Both the position numbers and the translations under genes were made by a program. Positions 1 through 9,772 of a DNA stretch of 64,000 nucleotides are shown one piece after another; within the stretch, counting starts at the first letter, position 1; every line of letters starts with the position of its first letter. Source of the DNA: Streptomyces rishiriensis. GTDB taxonomy: Bacteria; Actinomycetota; Actinomycetes; Streptomycetales; Streptomycetaceae. Where the stretch lies: contig NZ_BEWA01000007.1 of assembly GCF_003112535.1 (NCBI RefSeq), forward strand, positions 279,792 to 343,791, in the 5' to 3' direction. Under the pieces are notes generated by a model. The model did not search any database and was not told the DNA's origin. It was given only the letters and a program-made list of their open reading frames with translations.

Positions 1-200
1 CCGGCGCGCCGGGTGCGCTGCCCGCGCGCTCCGGAGCCCCCGTTCCTCTTCGGGCGCTTCCGGCGCGCAGGCGCCACCGGGGTGGCCGATAGTGGACCCA
101 GGGGTTCTCTCCGGCCCTTCGGAGCTTCCATGGATCGCTGCCCGCCCCCCGCCGGTCAGGCCCTGGCGGAGCACTCGCGGACCGCCGCGCCCGAGCGCCG

Positions 201-400
201 GTGAACGTGCACGACGACGCCGGCAGCCACCTCGACGCCCTCGGCACGACCGGCCCGGCGCCACCGGTCGTGGTGGTCATGGGCGTCTCGGGTTCGGGGA
301 AGTCCACCGTGGGGCGGCTGCTCGCACAGCGGCTCGGCGTCCCCTTCCTGGAGGCGGACGACCTCCACCCGGCCGCCGACCGCGCCGTCCACCGGGCGAC
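201..400 (+). pseudogene. Gluconokinase, N-terminal fragment
   Basis: Only the first ~60 codons look like a gluconokinase (ATP-dependent phosphorylation of gluconate to 6-phosphogluconate). From the GTG at 201 there is a P-loop of gluconokinase type ([16 protein letters not shown], about residues 30-45) followed by the family's EADDLHP block. After that the reading frame turns into Arg-rich sequence with no family match, and I could not find the rest of the kinase in any frame. A full gluconokinase is about 165-180 aa, so this is a 5' remnant. No gluconate permease or other partner is nearby. The P-loop assignment is firm; the exact break point is not. Confidence 0.6.
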
Positions 401-621
401 GCGCGCCGCGGCGCACGGGCCGTCCCGCCGTCATCGGCTGGGAAGCGGCCGTGGGCGCGGCGGGAGCACCCGGTCACCGCGCCCGGTCACCGCGCCGGGT
501 GACGCGCGCACGGCGCGAGCGGCGAACCGGCCCCGCGGATCCTCCGCCGGGGACCGCCGCCGGGACCGTCGCCGTCACCGGGACCACCGCCGGCGGGGCG
601 TGACGCGATCCCGGCCGGAGA
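401..621. other. Intergenic, no gene seen
   Basis: Very GC-rich sequence between the kinase remnant and the tail of the SDR gene. No coherent coding frame, RNA or clear hairpin is visible. The first 200 bases of the window also hold nothing I can identify. Confidence 0.4.
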
Positions 622-1464
<843 letters not shown>

Positions 1465-1836
1465 GATCTCTCCTTCTGCCTTGCGGACGGCCGCCCTGGG
1501 CAACCGGACGACGCGCAGGAGCACGGCTGGACGTCGGCCGGGCCGTCAGGACAAGCCACAGGAGCCGTCGCGTACCCGGCCTGCCGACGAAAGCACCCGT
1601 CGCCACGGGGGAAACGGACCGGCACGCAAAGCAGCCGCACTTCGACCGGCCACGTCACACGGTCGGGCTAGACAGGCCCCAAGTGCCTCGCCGCGCCCGC
1701 AGGACGCGACATGCGCATAAATGAACCAAAGGGGAGTATCGGACGTATTGAACTACGGACCCGTCTTCCGTCGGGCCCCTGGACCGGACCTACCGCACAC
1801 GGCACGGCAGGAGGTCCCAGCGGAAAGAAGAACGCC

Positions 1837-2418
1837 ATGCAACGCGCCGTCACCCTCGCAGTGGCCGCGACCGCCGTCGCGGCCTTCGCCGCCGGATGCG
1901 GAAGCTCCGGCTCCTCCGGCTCATCGTCTTCGTCTTCGTCTTCATCCTCGTCTTCGTCTTCATCCAGCGGCTCCGCGCCCCCGTCGAGCAGTTCGGCGCC
2001 CGCCACCGGCGGATCCGCCGCACTGCGGGCGCACAGCTCCCCTCTGGGCCAGATCCTCGTCGACGGATCCGGCCGGACCCTGTACCTGTTCAAGGCCGAC
2101 AGCGGCACGACCTCGCACTGCTACGACGCCTGCGCCCAGGCATGGCCGCCCGACACCACCACCGGGCGGCCCACCGCCGACGGCCTGAACGACGCCCTGG
2201 TCGGCACCACCCCCCGCAACGATCACACCACCCAGGTCACCTACAACGGCCACCCCCTCTACCGCTTCGCCCAGGACGCCAAGCCCGGCGACACCACGGG
2301 GCAGGGCAGCACGGCCTTCGGCGGAGCCTGGTACGTGCTCAGCCCCAGCGGCACCCCGATCACCGGCGCCGCACCCAGCCCCTCCCCGACCGGGTCGGGA
2401 GGCGGCTACGGCTACTGA
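1837..2418 (+). CDS. Lipoprotein with PF03640-type secreted repeats
   Basis: A 193-aa exported lipoprotein. The signal peptide ends in a lipobox (FAAGC, Cys21), so it should be anchored on the outer face of the membrane. Residues ~22-60 are a Ser/Gly linker almost entirely of Ser, encoded by a TCN-rich tract. Two copies of the actinobacterial repeat of unknown function follow: the first contains GQILVDGSGRTLYLF and paired Cys residues, the second GHPLYRFAQDAKPGDTTGQG and ends near WYVLSPSG. Start chosen at ATG 1837 (GGAAAGAAG upstream) because the frame before it is not signal-like. COG4315-type proteins are common in Streptomyces; some have been linked to electron transfer or stress, but function is not established. 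Confidence 0.85.
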   Translation: MQRAVTLAVAATAVAAFAAGCGSSGSSGSSSSSSSSSSSSSSSSGSAPPSSSSAPATGGSAALRAHSSPLGQILVDGSGRTLYLFKADSGTTSHCYDACAQAWPPDTTTGRPTADGLNDALVGTTPRNDHTTQVTYNGHPLYRFAQDAKPGDTTGQGSTAFGGAWYVLSPSGTPITGAAPSPSPTGSGGGYGY

Positions 2419-2439
2419 CGAGGTCGCGGCGCCGGGAAC

Positions 2440-2901
2440 TCAGGCCGGATCGACGCCGGGCCAGCGGCTGGCAACGACCGACGTGTCGAATTTCTTGTTG
2501 CTGGCGTACTGCTTGGCCACCGCGCGGGCCGGGATGGACGGGTTGTTGTCGTACTGGGCGATCCAGTAGTTCGGCTCGGTCACGTGCGCGGCCTGGAACG
2601 CAGCGCGCACCTTGGGCCAGGTGGAAGTGTTGCAGTAGACCGTCAGCTCCTTGTTCGACGTCTGGGCCATGGTGTGCGTACACCACACAACCGCCTCCGG
2701 AGGGGTCGCGTCGCCCCGCTCGACGTCCAGGACGTGCGCCGGGGTGGTGTGGCGCACCGCGATCGACACGACGGTGGCTTGCGGGAAACGTGACTTGATC
2801 TGCGTCAGGTTGGCATACCGGCCGTCGGCGTAGCCGGCGACCATCTTGGCGCCGGCCGGGATATTCGACGGCGTGACCGCGTCGTACATGATCCGAGCCA
2901 T
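2440..2901 (-). CDS. Small hydrolase-like protein (glycoside hydrolase-like TIM-barrel type)
   Basis: A 153-aa protein of a type seen in actinomycetes and some actinophages next to cell-wall enzymes. It starts MARIMYDAVT, contains AGYADGRYAN, DVERGDATP and YWIAQYDNNP, and ends SRWPGVDPA. The Asp/Glu pattern (YDAV, DVERGD, AQYDN) resembles GH25/DUF1906-like barrels, but the protein is short and I cannot prove catalysis. There is no signal peptide. Start at ATG 2901 is decided by a strong AAGGAGG seven bases upstream rather than the ATG 33 nt earlier. It lies directly downstream of, and on the same strand as, the glucosaminidase gene (54-nt gap), so the two are probably co-transcribed. Confidence 0.55.
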   Translation of the reverse strand: MARIMYDAVTPSNIPAGAKMVAGYADGRYANLTQIKSRFPQATVVSIAVRHTTPAHVLDVERGDATPPEAVVWCTHTMAQTSNKELTVYCNTSTWPKVRAAFQAAHVTEPNYWIAQYDNNPSIPARAVAKQYASNKKFDTSVVASRWPGVDPA

Positions 2902-2955
2902 GGGAGCCTCCTTCATTCCGATGTGACCAGGCACGATCAGACGCAGCGCAAGGCC

Positions 2956-3951
2956 TCAGGCGCTCGCGCCGGCCTCGGCTTCGCTCTCGGCCTCGGTGTC
3001 GATGCCGGTGCCGGTGTCGACACCGGGGTCCGTCTCCGTGTCGGCCCCGGCGTCCGCCTCTGTGTCGGTCCCGGTGTCCGTCTCTGTGTCGGCCCCAAGG
3101 CCTGTCCCGGTGTCCGTCTCTGTGTCGGTCCCAAGGTCTGTCCCCGTGTCGACCCCGGTACCCGCCCCCGCGTCGACCCCGGTATCGGTCCCGGTGTCCG
3201 TCCCCGCCTCGACTCCGATATCGGTCCCGGTGTCCGCCCCCGCATCGACCCCGACGTCCGTCCCCGCATCGACCCCGGTGTCCGCTCCCGCGTCGACCCC
3301 AGCGTCGGTCCCCGCGTCCGCCCCCGCGTCGATCCCGGTGTCGACCCCGGCGTCGGTCCCGGCGTCCGTCCCCGCGTCGACCCCAGCGTCGGTCCCCGCG
3401 TCGACCCCGGCGTCCGTCCCCGCGTCCGCCCCGCCGCTTTGCGGTGTGCCTGCGTTCGCCGCGGCGGAGTCGTACTGCAGGAGATTCTGCTGCTGGATGA
3501 TCCTTACGAGGGCGTCCGCGTAATGGGGGTCCGTAGCGTAGTGACCGGCCGCCACGGCTCGCGCGAAGGCGATGCCATCACTGGTCTTGAACGCCGGTGC
3601 GTAGTTGGAGTTGTTCCGCAGGAATGCGCCATGGTCACGAAAGGAATCGGTCATCGAATTGTACGAACGGAAGTTCGCCTGGACCGTCACGCTCTGGCCG
3701 TTGATCACCTCGCGGGTGGGTACCGTGACGTACCCGGTGGCGATCGAGCCCCACGTCACCTGGCCGTTCCGCGTCTGAGCCTTGATTCCGAAATAGTTGT
3801 TGGCGTTACCCATGTGCTTCGCTCCCCAACCACTCTCGAGAATGGCCTGAGCGATCGTGACCGAGGCTGGAACCTGGAACTCCGCTTGCGAGGCCCGGCC
3901 CGCACTGACGGCATCGGAGAGGAACTGCTGCTGTGCCTGCGTGAGCGTCAT
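2956..3951 (-). CDS. Glucosaminidase (FlgJ/GH73-like) with D-x-G-x repeat tail
   Basis: A 331-aa protein. Residues ~1-165 form a glucosaminidase/lysozyme-like domain with the typical beginning (LSDAVSAGRASQAEFQVPAS), the catalytic-Glu context AQAILESGWG, and NNYFGIKA, FRSYNSMTDSFRDHG and NYAPA blocks. It should cut peptidoglycan glycan strands. Residues ~175-331 are a tandem tetrapeptide array, D-(A/T)-G-(T/V/A), about 38 units, degenerating to DTET and EAEA at the end. No signal peptide is present, as in phage endolysins, so export would need lysis or another route. Start at ATG 3951 with GGAG upstream. The strongly acidic, Gly-rich tail could be a linker, wall-binding or metal-binding segment; none is proven. 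Confidence 0.75.
   Translation of the reverse strand: MTLTQAQQQFLSDAVSAGRASQAEFQVPASVTIAQAILESGWGAKHMGNANNYFGIKAQTRNGQVTWGSIATGYVTVPTREVINGQSVTVQANFRSYNSMTDSFRDHGAFLRNNSNYAPAFKTSDGIAFARAVAAGHYATDPHYADALVRIIQQQNLLQYDSAAANAGTPQSGGADAGTDAGVDAGTDAGVDAGTDAGTDAGVDTGIDAGADAGTDAGVDAGADTGVDAGTDVGVDAGADTGTDIGVEAGTDTGTDTGVDAGAGTGVDTGTDLGTDTETDTGTGLGADTETDTGTDTEADAGADTETDPGVDTGTGIDTEAESEAEAGASA
2962..3437. repeat. Degenerate 12-bp tandem repeat inside a coding region
   Basis: About 38 imperfect copies of a 12-nt unit of the type GACGCGGGGACC (coding strand), giving D-A-G-T/V units. Copies near 3437 are most alike; those toward 2962 diverge, which fits growth by slippage or unequal recombination followed by drift. 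Confidence 0.85.
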
Positions 3952-4572
3952 GTCTACTCCAAGAGGCGTGATGCGGTGAGTCCACAACGGGAGCCCGTGC
4001 GGCACGAGGAAGCGGAAAGCGGAAAAGCGAGCAGAACGCCCCGAGTTGTCATCGAAGTGGACGACGGCCGCCGACAAGCGAAGCCAGGCCGGCGAGGAGA
4101 ACAAGCGCCGGCGCGCTCCGCATGATTCCGCGATCATTTCGGAACCCGGCATGGTCACGGGGCCGGATAGCGCTTGCCCGAAAGGCAGTTGAATGGAGGA
4201 CGTTCCGACCTCTCCCGGCCTTGCGCCTCTGGCAACCGCATGAGCCGGTAATGCCAATGCTATTGGACATGGCGATACCGAGCAAATCAGGCGAATTCCC
4301 TCCGCGCGGTTCCACGGAAGTCCGGTGACACCCCATCTCCATTGCGCGGCAAGGGATTTGCGTGCCGAGCGGCTGCGCTCCCGCGCTCTCCGCACCTGTG
4401 ACGCGGACAGGGAAGAGGCCGGTCCGGAGCGCGCGCTCCGGACCGGCGGTGAGGGGTGTGTTCAGCCGGCGGCGGGCACCGGCTCACGGTCCGCCGCTGC
4501 CGCCGCCTTCGGGCCGGACTCCTCGACCGTGTCGGTCTGCGCGTCGGGCGTCGGTCCTGCCTGGGGCCCCGG
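3952..4572. other. Intergenic region upstream of glucosaminidase
   Basis: About 600 bases with no convincing gene. The stretch 4230-4300 is less GC-rich than its surroundings and could carry the promoter for the leftward glucosaminidase gene. A perfect inverted repeat lies at 4419-4446. Confidence 0.4.
4419..4446. terminator. Perfect inverted repeat, possible terminator
   Basis: Arms of 12 bp (CCGGTCCGGAGC and its complement) around GCGC. There is no T-run, which is common for Streptomyces terminators. It sits between the glucosaminidase promoter side and the MMPL remnant. Confidence 0.5.
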
Positions 4573-5972
4573 GGTGCCACGGCCGGAAGCGCCGTGGTCT
4601 TCGCCGGGGCCATCGTGATCATCGCGCCGCCGCGCTGAGCGTCATCGGCATCCCGTTCCTGACGACGATGGGACTCGGGGCCGCAGGAGCCGTACTCATC
4701 GCCGTGCTGGCCGCGATCACCCTCGTCCCCGCCATCGCCGGATTCGCCGGCTCCCGGCTCGCCCCCAAGCCCGGCAGCCGCGCCGCACAGCGGGCCGCCG
4801 GCGCCGACGGCGGTACCGGGCACACCGCCATGGGGGCCCGCTGAACGAAGTGGGCGATCGCCAAGCCGTTGCTCACCGTGCTCGCCGTGACGGGCGCCCT
4901 GGTGGTCCTCACCCTGCCCGCGACGGATCTGCGCCTGGCCCTGCCCGACAACGGCTCCGCCCCGCACGCCTCCACCGAGCGCAGGGCCCACGACACGATC
5001 AGCGACAAGTTCGGTCCCGGCTTCAACGGCCCGCTCCTCGTGCTGACCGGGGCCGAGAACGGTACGCGTGCCGCGAGTTCACGGGCAGACGCCCAAGTCG
5101 TCCGGAAGCTGCGGACCTTGAGGGACGTCCAGGCCGTCCTGCCGCCCCAGCCCACCAGCGACCCGGCACGGCACGTCATCACCGTCCTGCCCGCGTCCGG
5201 CCCGGACAGCGTCCGCACCGGCCGTCTCGTCAGCGACATCCGCGAGACGGGGGCCGGCATCCGTGAGGCCACCGGAGCCACCCTCTCGGTCACCGGCACC
5301 ACCGCGGTCGACATCGACGTCTCCAACCGGCTCAGCGACTCCCTCCTCCCCTTCGTCGCCATCGTCGTCGGCCTCAGCCTGATCCTGCTGATGACGGTTT
5401 TCCGCTCGCTCGTCATCCCCGTCAAGGCGGCCGTCGGCTTCCTGCTCTCGGTGGGCGCCTCGCTCGGGCTCGTCGTCGCCGTCTTCCAGTGGGGATGGCT
5501 GGCCGACATACTCGGCGTGCCCCACAGCGGCCCCGTCGTCAGCTTCCTGCCGATCATCCTGATCGGCGTGCTCTTCGGACTGGCCATGGACTACGAGGTG
5601 TTCCTCGTGTCAGGGATGCGCGAGGAGCGGGCGCACACCGGCCGGGCCCGCCAGTCGGTCGTCGACGGGGCGCGACACAACGTGCGAGTCGTCACCGCGG
5701 CCGCACTGATCATGTTCACCGTCTTCACCGGGTTCTTCCCCCTCGACGACTCCCTGATCAAACCCATCGCCTTCGCCCTGGCCGTCGGCGTGGCCGTTGA
5801 CGCCTTCGCCGTCCGCATGACGCTCGTGCCCGCGGTGCTCGCCCTGGCCGGGCGGGGCGCCTGGTGGCTGCCGGCCTGGCTGGACCGGATCCTGCCCGAC
5901 CTCGACGTCGAGGGCGCCGGCCTGCGGAAGGCCGCACCGGCGGACCACAAGGAACCCCAGCCCGTCTCCTGA
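4573..5972 (+). pseudogene. MMPL-family exporter, truncated and disrupted
   Basis: Remnant of an RND/MMPL drug or lipid exporter (normally ~700-740 aa, 12 membrane spans). The first recognisable piece (GATAGSAVVFAG) shifts frame near 4625 into the piece containing IGIPFLTTMGLGAAG. That frame meets a TGA at 4842-4844 and continues without further stops to 5972. The stop sits where the family has Arg-Trp before the second half (GAR-stop-TKWAIAKP), so TGG to TGA is the simplest explanation. The second half looks intact: periplasmic loop, then spans with LFGLAMDYEVFLVSGMREE and the final LVPAVLAL. The N-terminal ~200 residues are absent. A product starting at TTG 4869 would be half a transporter. 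The TetR gene behind it is convergent. Confidence 0.8.
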
Positions 5973-6006
5973 GCGCATCCGGGCCGCGCCCGGGCCGCAT
6001 CCGGGC

Positions 6007-6585
6007 TCAGTCGTGCGGCCCCGCCCCGTGCAGGAGGGTGTCGATGACGAGGGCGGCCAGCGCGTCGGGATCCTGTGCGGCCGGGTCCTGGTCCGCGCCG
6101 GGCCTGTCGAGAGCTTCGCTCAGGAGGGCGTAGTACACCTGCCGCGTCCATTCCAGGTCCGCGCCCGGCGCGAGGAGTCCCTCGCGCCGGGCGCGGATCA
6201 GGAGTTCGCGCGTGTGGGCGTCGATCTCGCTCCACAGGGCGGCCGCGGCTTCGGAGTGGGCGTTGGCGTGGCTGAGGGTGAAGCGCCAGGTGCTCTTGAC
6301 GCGCAGCACGTTCGCGGTCACCCGGTACAGGGCGACGAGCGCGGGAGCGGCGTCGGGGCGGGCCTCTTCGATGGCGTCGATGAGCTGCTGCTTCGCGGAC
6401 ACGGCGAGCGCGTCCAGGAGTGCCTGCCTGTTCGCGAACCGTCGGTGCACGGTGATCCTGGTCAGCCCCGCGGCCTCGGCGATCTGCTCCATCGAAGCAC
6501 CCGTGTCCTGGGCGAGGATCCGCTCGGCCGCCTCCAGAATCGCGCGCACACTGCGCTCGGCATCTGCCCGCAGTGCTCGGCCCAT
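6007..6585 (-). CDS. TetR-family regulator
   Basis: A 192-aa TetR/AcrR-type repressor. The N-terminal DNA-binding domain is clear: ILEAAERILAQDTGASMEQIAEAAGLT is followed by the recognition helix region TVHRRFANRQALLDAL. The C-terminal ligand domain is of the multidrug-sensor kind and not specific. It diverges from the SDR gene at 6751 across a 165-bp, relatively AT-rich gap, so that SDR and perhaps the genes after it are the likely targets, as well as its own gene. Confidence 0.85.
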   Translation of the reverse strand: MGRALRADAERSVRAILEAAERILAQDTGASMEQIAEAAGLTRITVHRRFANRQALLDALAVSAKQQLIDAIEEARPDAAPALVALYRVTANVLRVKSTWRFTLSHANAHSEAAAALWSEIDAHTRELLIRARREGLLAPGADLEWTRQVYYALLSEALDRPGADQDPAAQDPDALAALVIDTLLHGAGPHD

Positions 6586-6750
6586 GTCTGTCTCCCGTCT
6601 CGTCGGCTCATGTCTTGACCCTTCGTAGAGGATACGTGAACGCTACGGCTCTCCCATTAATTGATGCTTCCATGTTGCTTCTTAAGGATGAACTGATACA
6701 TTGGTGAAACCGATCGGGGGTTCACCCGATCCCGGAACCAGGAGTGCGAG
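6586..6750. promoter_or_regulatory. Divergent promoter region, TetR/SDR
   Basis: The gap between the TetR and SDR starts is unusually AT-rich at 6652-6710. It contains TTGCTT about 6674 and GATACA near 6697 that could serve as -35/-10 elements for the SDR. No clean long palindrome was found, so the TetR operator is not assigned. Confidence 0.4.
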
Positions 6751-7569
6751 ATGACGACAACACGACCGGTGGCCCTCGTGACGGGCGCGTCCTCCGGCAT
6801 CGGAAAGGCGGCCGCCCTCGCGCTGGCCGCAGCGGGCCACGAGGTGGTCGGCACCAGCCGCGACACCGCACACGTCACCCCGCTCAAGGGCGTGACCTTC
6901 CTCGACCTCGACGTGACCGGCGACGCGTCGGTGACGGCCGCGGTCGGCGAGGTGATCGACCGGTTCGGGCGCATCGACGTGCTGGTCAACAACGCGGGCA
7001 TCGGCTCGGCGGGCGCGGCCGAGGAAAGCTCCGCCGCACAGGCGCAGGGCCTCTTCGACATCAACGTCCTCGGCGTCATCCGCATGACGAACGCCGTCCT
7101 GCCGTACATGCGCGCCCAGGGCAGCGGCCGCATCGTCAACATCTCGTCCATCGTCGGCTTCATGCCGCAGCCCTACATGGCCGTCTACGCGGCCTCCAAG
7201 CACGCCGTCGAGGGCTACTCGGAGTCCGTCGACCACGAGGTCCGCGAGCACGGCGTGCGCGTCCTGCTCGTCGAACCCGCCTGGACCAGCACCGCGTTCG
7301 ACGTCGCCAGCGTCCGCCCCGACCGGCCCCTGGACGTCTACGCCCACCAGCGTCACGTCTTCGAGGAGTACATGGCCCAGGCCGTCAAGGACGGCGACGA
7401 CCCCGCCGTCGTCGCCAAGGAGATCGTCGCCGCCGCGACGGACGCCAAGCCCAAGCTGCGCTACACCGCCGGCGCCATCACCGGACGCGTTCGCACCATG
7501 CGCCGCATCGTCCCCTCCCGCATGTTCGACCAGCAGCTGCGCAAGCTCAACCGCCTGCCCGCCGCCTGA
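6751..7569 (+). CDS. SDR-family oxidoreductase
   Basis: A 272-aa classical short-chain dehydrogenase. Motifs in order: TGASSGIG (cofactor binding, residues ~10-17), NNAGIG, catalytic Ser in VNISSIVG, YAASK (Tyr/Lys), and VEPAWTST after it. The C-terminal extension resembles retinol-dehydrogenase-like or DltE-like SDRs that act on hydrophobic alcohols or ketones. AGGAG lies seven bases before the ATG. It is divergent from a TetR gene and followed by an alpha/beta hydrolase and an LtrA gene on the same strand, which suggests a TetR-controlled stress or detoxification unit; substrate unknown. Confidence 0.85.
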   Translation: MTTTRPVALVTGASSGIGKAAALALAAAGHEVVGTSRDTAHVTPLKGVTFLDLDVTGDASVTAAVGEVIDRFGRIDVLVNNAGIGSAGAAEESSAAQAQGLFDINVLGVIRMTNAVLPYMRAQGSGRIVNISSIVGFMPQPYMAVYAASKHAVEGYSESVDHEVREHGVRVLLVEPAWTSTAFDVASVRPDRPLDVYAHQRHVFEEYMAQAVKDGDDPAVVAKEIVAAATDAKPKLRYTAGAITGRVRTMRRIVPSRMFDQQLRKLNRLPAA

Positions 7570-7605
7570 CACCCGGGCACCCCCACGCCCCCTTCAGCCA
7601 CCAGA

Positions 7606-7660
<55 letters not shown>

Positions 7661-7675
7661 AAAGCGAAGCTCGAC

Positions 7676-8527
7676 ATGAGCACCTATCTGGCAGACGCGG
7701 CCGAGAACCTCAGCGTCGAAGGACCTTCCGCGACGTTCGCCTACCGGCGCCTGGGCCCGCGGGGCGGCACCCCGCTGGTCCTTCTGAACCGGGTCCGGGG
7801 AACCCTCGACTGGTGGGACCCGGAGTTCCTGGACCACCTGGCCGCCGAACGCGACGTGATCGTGTTCGACAACGTCGGCACCGGCTACACCACCGGCGCC
7901 CCGGCCGACTCCGTCGGGGGGCTCGCCGACGGCACGGTCGAGTTCATCGAGGCCCTCGGCCTCACGCAGGTCGACCTGCTCGGCTGGACGCTGGGCGGCA
8001 CGGTCGCCCAGCACATCACCCGCACCCGGCCCGACCTGGTGCGCAGGCTGGTCGTCGCGGCCGCCGGCCCCGGCGGAACGGTGCCCGGCGCGCCCGCCCC
8101 GGACCCGCGGATACGGGCCACCATGACCAAGCCCGAGGTCACCGGGGACGACCTGGTGTTCCTGTTCTTCCCGGACACGGACACCGGTCGCGCCGCCGGT
8201 TACGCGCACCTCGCCAGGGTGGCGACGCGGCTGGCCACCGGGCTCCCCGAGGTGTCCGAAGCCGCGGCCCTGGGGCAGATCACCGCCATCGCGAAGGACG
8301 CGGCGATTCCCTTCGAGCAGGTGCGAGCGGACCTGGCCGCCATCCGGCAGCCCGTCCTCTACGCCACCGGCATGCAGGACGCGATGATCCCGGCGCTGGC
8401 GGCCTACACCGCCGTCCAGCACCTGCCCAGCGCCACCCTCGTCGCCTACAGCGACGCCGGCCATGCCTTCCTCTTCCAGCACGCGAAGGACTTCGCCGCC
8501 CAGGTGACGGCCTTCCTCGCCGGCTGA
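7676..8527 (+). CDS. Alpha/beta hydrolase with Thr at the nucleophile position
   Basis: A 283-aa alpha/beta-hydrolase-fold protein. The oxyanion region reads LLNRVRGTLDWWDPE and the nucleophile elbow reads GWTLGG where close relatives have GWSLGG; the Thr105 codon is ACG at 7988-7990. The later Asp (GMQDAMIP) and His (SDAGHAFLF) are in place. A Ser-to-Thr change usually weakens or abolishes esterase activity but can fit acyl-transfer or non-hydrolytic roles; I cannot tell which. A GCGACA repeat array replaces a normal leader, and the Shine-Dalgarno sequence is weak (AGGAAAG, 12 nt away). It follows the SDR and precedes LtrA. Confidence 0.8.
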   Translation: MSTYLADAAENLSVEGPSATFAYRRLGPRGGTPLVLLNRVRGTLDWWDPEFLDHLAAERDVIVFDNVGTGYTTGAPADSVGGLADGTVEFIEALGLTQVDLLGWTLGGTVAQHITRTRPDLVRRLVVAAAGPGGTVPGAPAPDPRIRATMTKPEVTGDDLVFLFFPDTDTGRAAGYAHLARVATRLATGLPEVSEAAALGQITAIAKDAAIPFEQVRADLAAIRQPVLYATGMQDAMIPALAAYTAVQHLPSATLVAYSDAGHAFLFQHAKDFAAQVTAFLAG

Positions 8528-8605
8528 CCGTCCGACGAGACCCGGCAGCACCGAGGCTCGCTCAGGGCCCCACCCGGCCCGCCTCCCCGAACGAGGAGAC
8601 CCACT

Positions 8606-9772
8606 GTGGAGTCGACCAGCGATCCGGCGCGCCGGGAGGTCACGCCGCTGGAACTGTTCTTCGACCTCGTCTACGTCTTCGCGATCGGCCAGCTGTCGCA
8701 TCAGCTGCTGGCGCACCCGACGTGGACCGGCGCGGCCCAGACGCTCGTGCTCTACCTCGCGGTCTACGCGGCGTGGGCGTACACCACCTGGGCGGTCACC
8801 CTCGTGCCGGCCGAGGACCCGCGGACCCGCCGGATGCTGCTGGCGGTCATGCTCGCCGGGCTGTTCATGAACGCCGCGATCCCGCGAGCCTTCGGCGACG
8901 CCGGAGGGGTCTTCGTCATCACGTTCCTGCTGATTCACCTCGGCCGGACGGTATGGCTGCTCAGGGTGGGCCTCGACGAGGTCAACCAGGAGCACTTCCG
9001 CCGCGTTCTGGTCTGGTTCATTGCGGCCGCACCCCTGTGGCTGACCGGCGCGGCGGTCGGCGGCGGCGCGCGGCTGGCGTGGTGGGCCGCGGCGGTTCTG
9101 GTCGAGTTGGCGGGCACCTGGACGGCGCATCCGCTGCCCGGCCGCAGGCTGGAGTCCCGGCAGGTCGGCTTCGCCGGCGGGCACCTGCTGGAACGCGGCC
9201 GCCTGTTCGTGATCATCGCCTTGGGTGAGACGGTCATGACCACCGGCACGGCGCTCACCGCGGCGCCGTACGAGCCGATGACCCTGCTGACCGCCGGGGT
9301 GGCGCTCACCGGCACGGTCGCGTTGTTCTGGCTGTTCTTCAGCCGTTCCGAGCGCGTCGTGCGCCACTACGAGCGGACCGAGGACCCGATGCGTGCCGGG
9401 CGCAGCGGTGTCATCAGCCTCATGGCCACCGTCGCCGGGTTGATCACCGCCGCCGTGGCCGACGAACGCGTCATCGCGCACCCCGCGGAGCAGGCCGGCA
9501 TCACCACGAACCTGCTGCTGTTCGGCGGCCCTGCCCTCTTCATCGCCACGCAGACGTGGCACGGGGCGACTCTGTTCGACGACCTGCACTGGTCACGGCT
9601 GCTCGCGCTGCCCGCGCTGGTCATCGCGGGCACGGTCACGTCGGCGGCCCCGGCGTACCTGGCGGCGGTCGCCGCCGCCGCCATCGTCGTCGCCCTGGCC
9701 GCGTTCGAGGAACGCCGTCCGACCGGCGATGCGGACACCGAGCCGATCCCCTCGGCCCGCCCGTCCGACTGA
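8606..9772 (+). CDS. Low-temperature-requirement A (LtrA) family membrane protein
   Basis: A 388-aa polytopic membrane protein of the LtrA family. The start REVTPLELFFDLVYVFAIGQ is diagnostic, and the family's ERGRLFVIIALGET block is near the middle. About ten to eleven hydrophobic helices follow one another, with a charged Arg-rich tail. LtrA was named for growth of Listeria at low temperature; its biochemical role is unknown. The GTG start at 8606 is preceded by GAGGAG at good spacing. It is probably transcribed with the hydrolase upstream. Confidence 0.85.
   Translation: MESTSDPARREVTPLELFFDLVYVFAIGQLSHQLLAHPTWTGAAQTLVLYLAVYAAWAYTTWAVTLVPAEDPRTRRMLLAVMLAGLFMNAAIPRAFGDAGGVFVITFLLIHLGRTVWLLRVGLDEVNQEHFRRVLVWFIAAAPLWLTGAAVGGGARLAWWAAAVLVELAGTWTAHPLPGRRLESRQVGFAGGHLLERGRLFVIIALGETVMTTGTALTAAPYEPMTLLTAGVALTGTVALFWLFFSRSERVVRHYERTEDPMRAGRSGVISLMATVAGLITAAVADERVIAHPAEQAGITTNLLLFGGPALFIATQTWHGATLFDDLHWSRLLALPALVIAGTVTSAAPAYLAAVAAAAIVVALAAFEERRPTGDADTEPIPSARPSD

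Noticed and set aside
2962..3437. RTX or thrombospondin-type calcium repeats
   Set aside because: The unit is four residues (D-x-G-x), not the nonapeptide of RTX nor the DxDxDG pattern of type 3 repeats, so no such family is claimed.
2923..4125. Rightward ORF with VDPGVGPRV-type repeats
   Set aside because: It is the complement of the D-x-G-x repeat array; the minus-strand frame has the glucosaminidase domain and a proper start.
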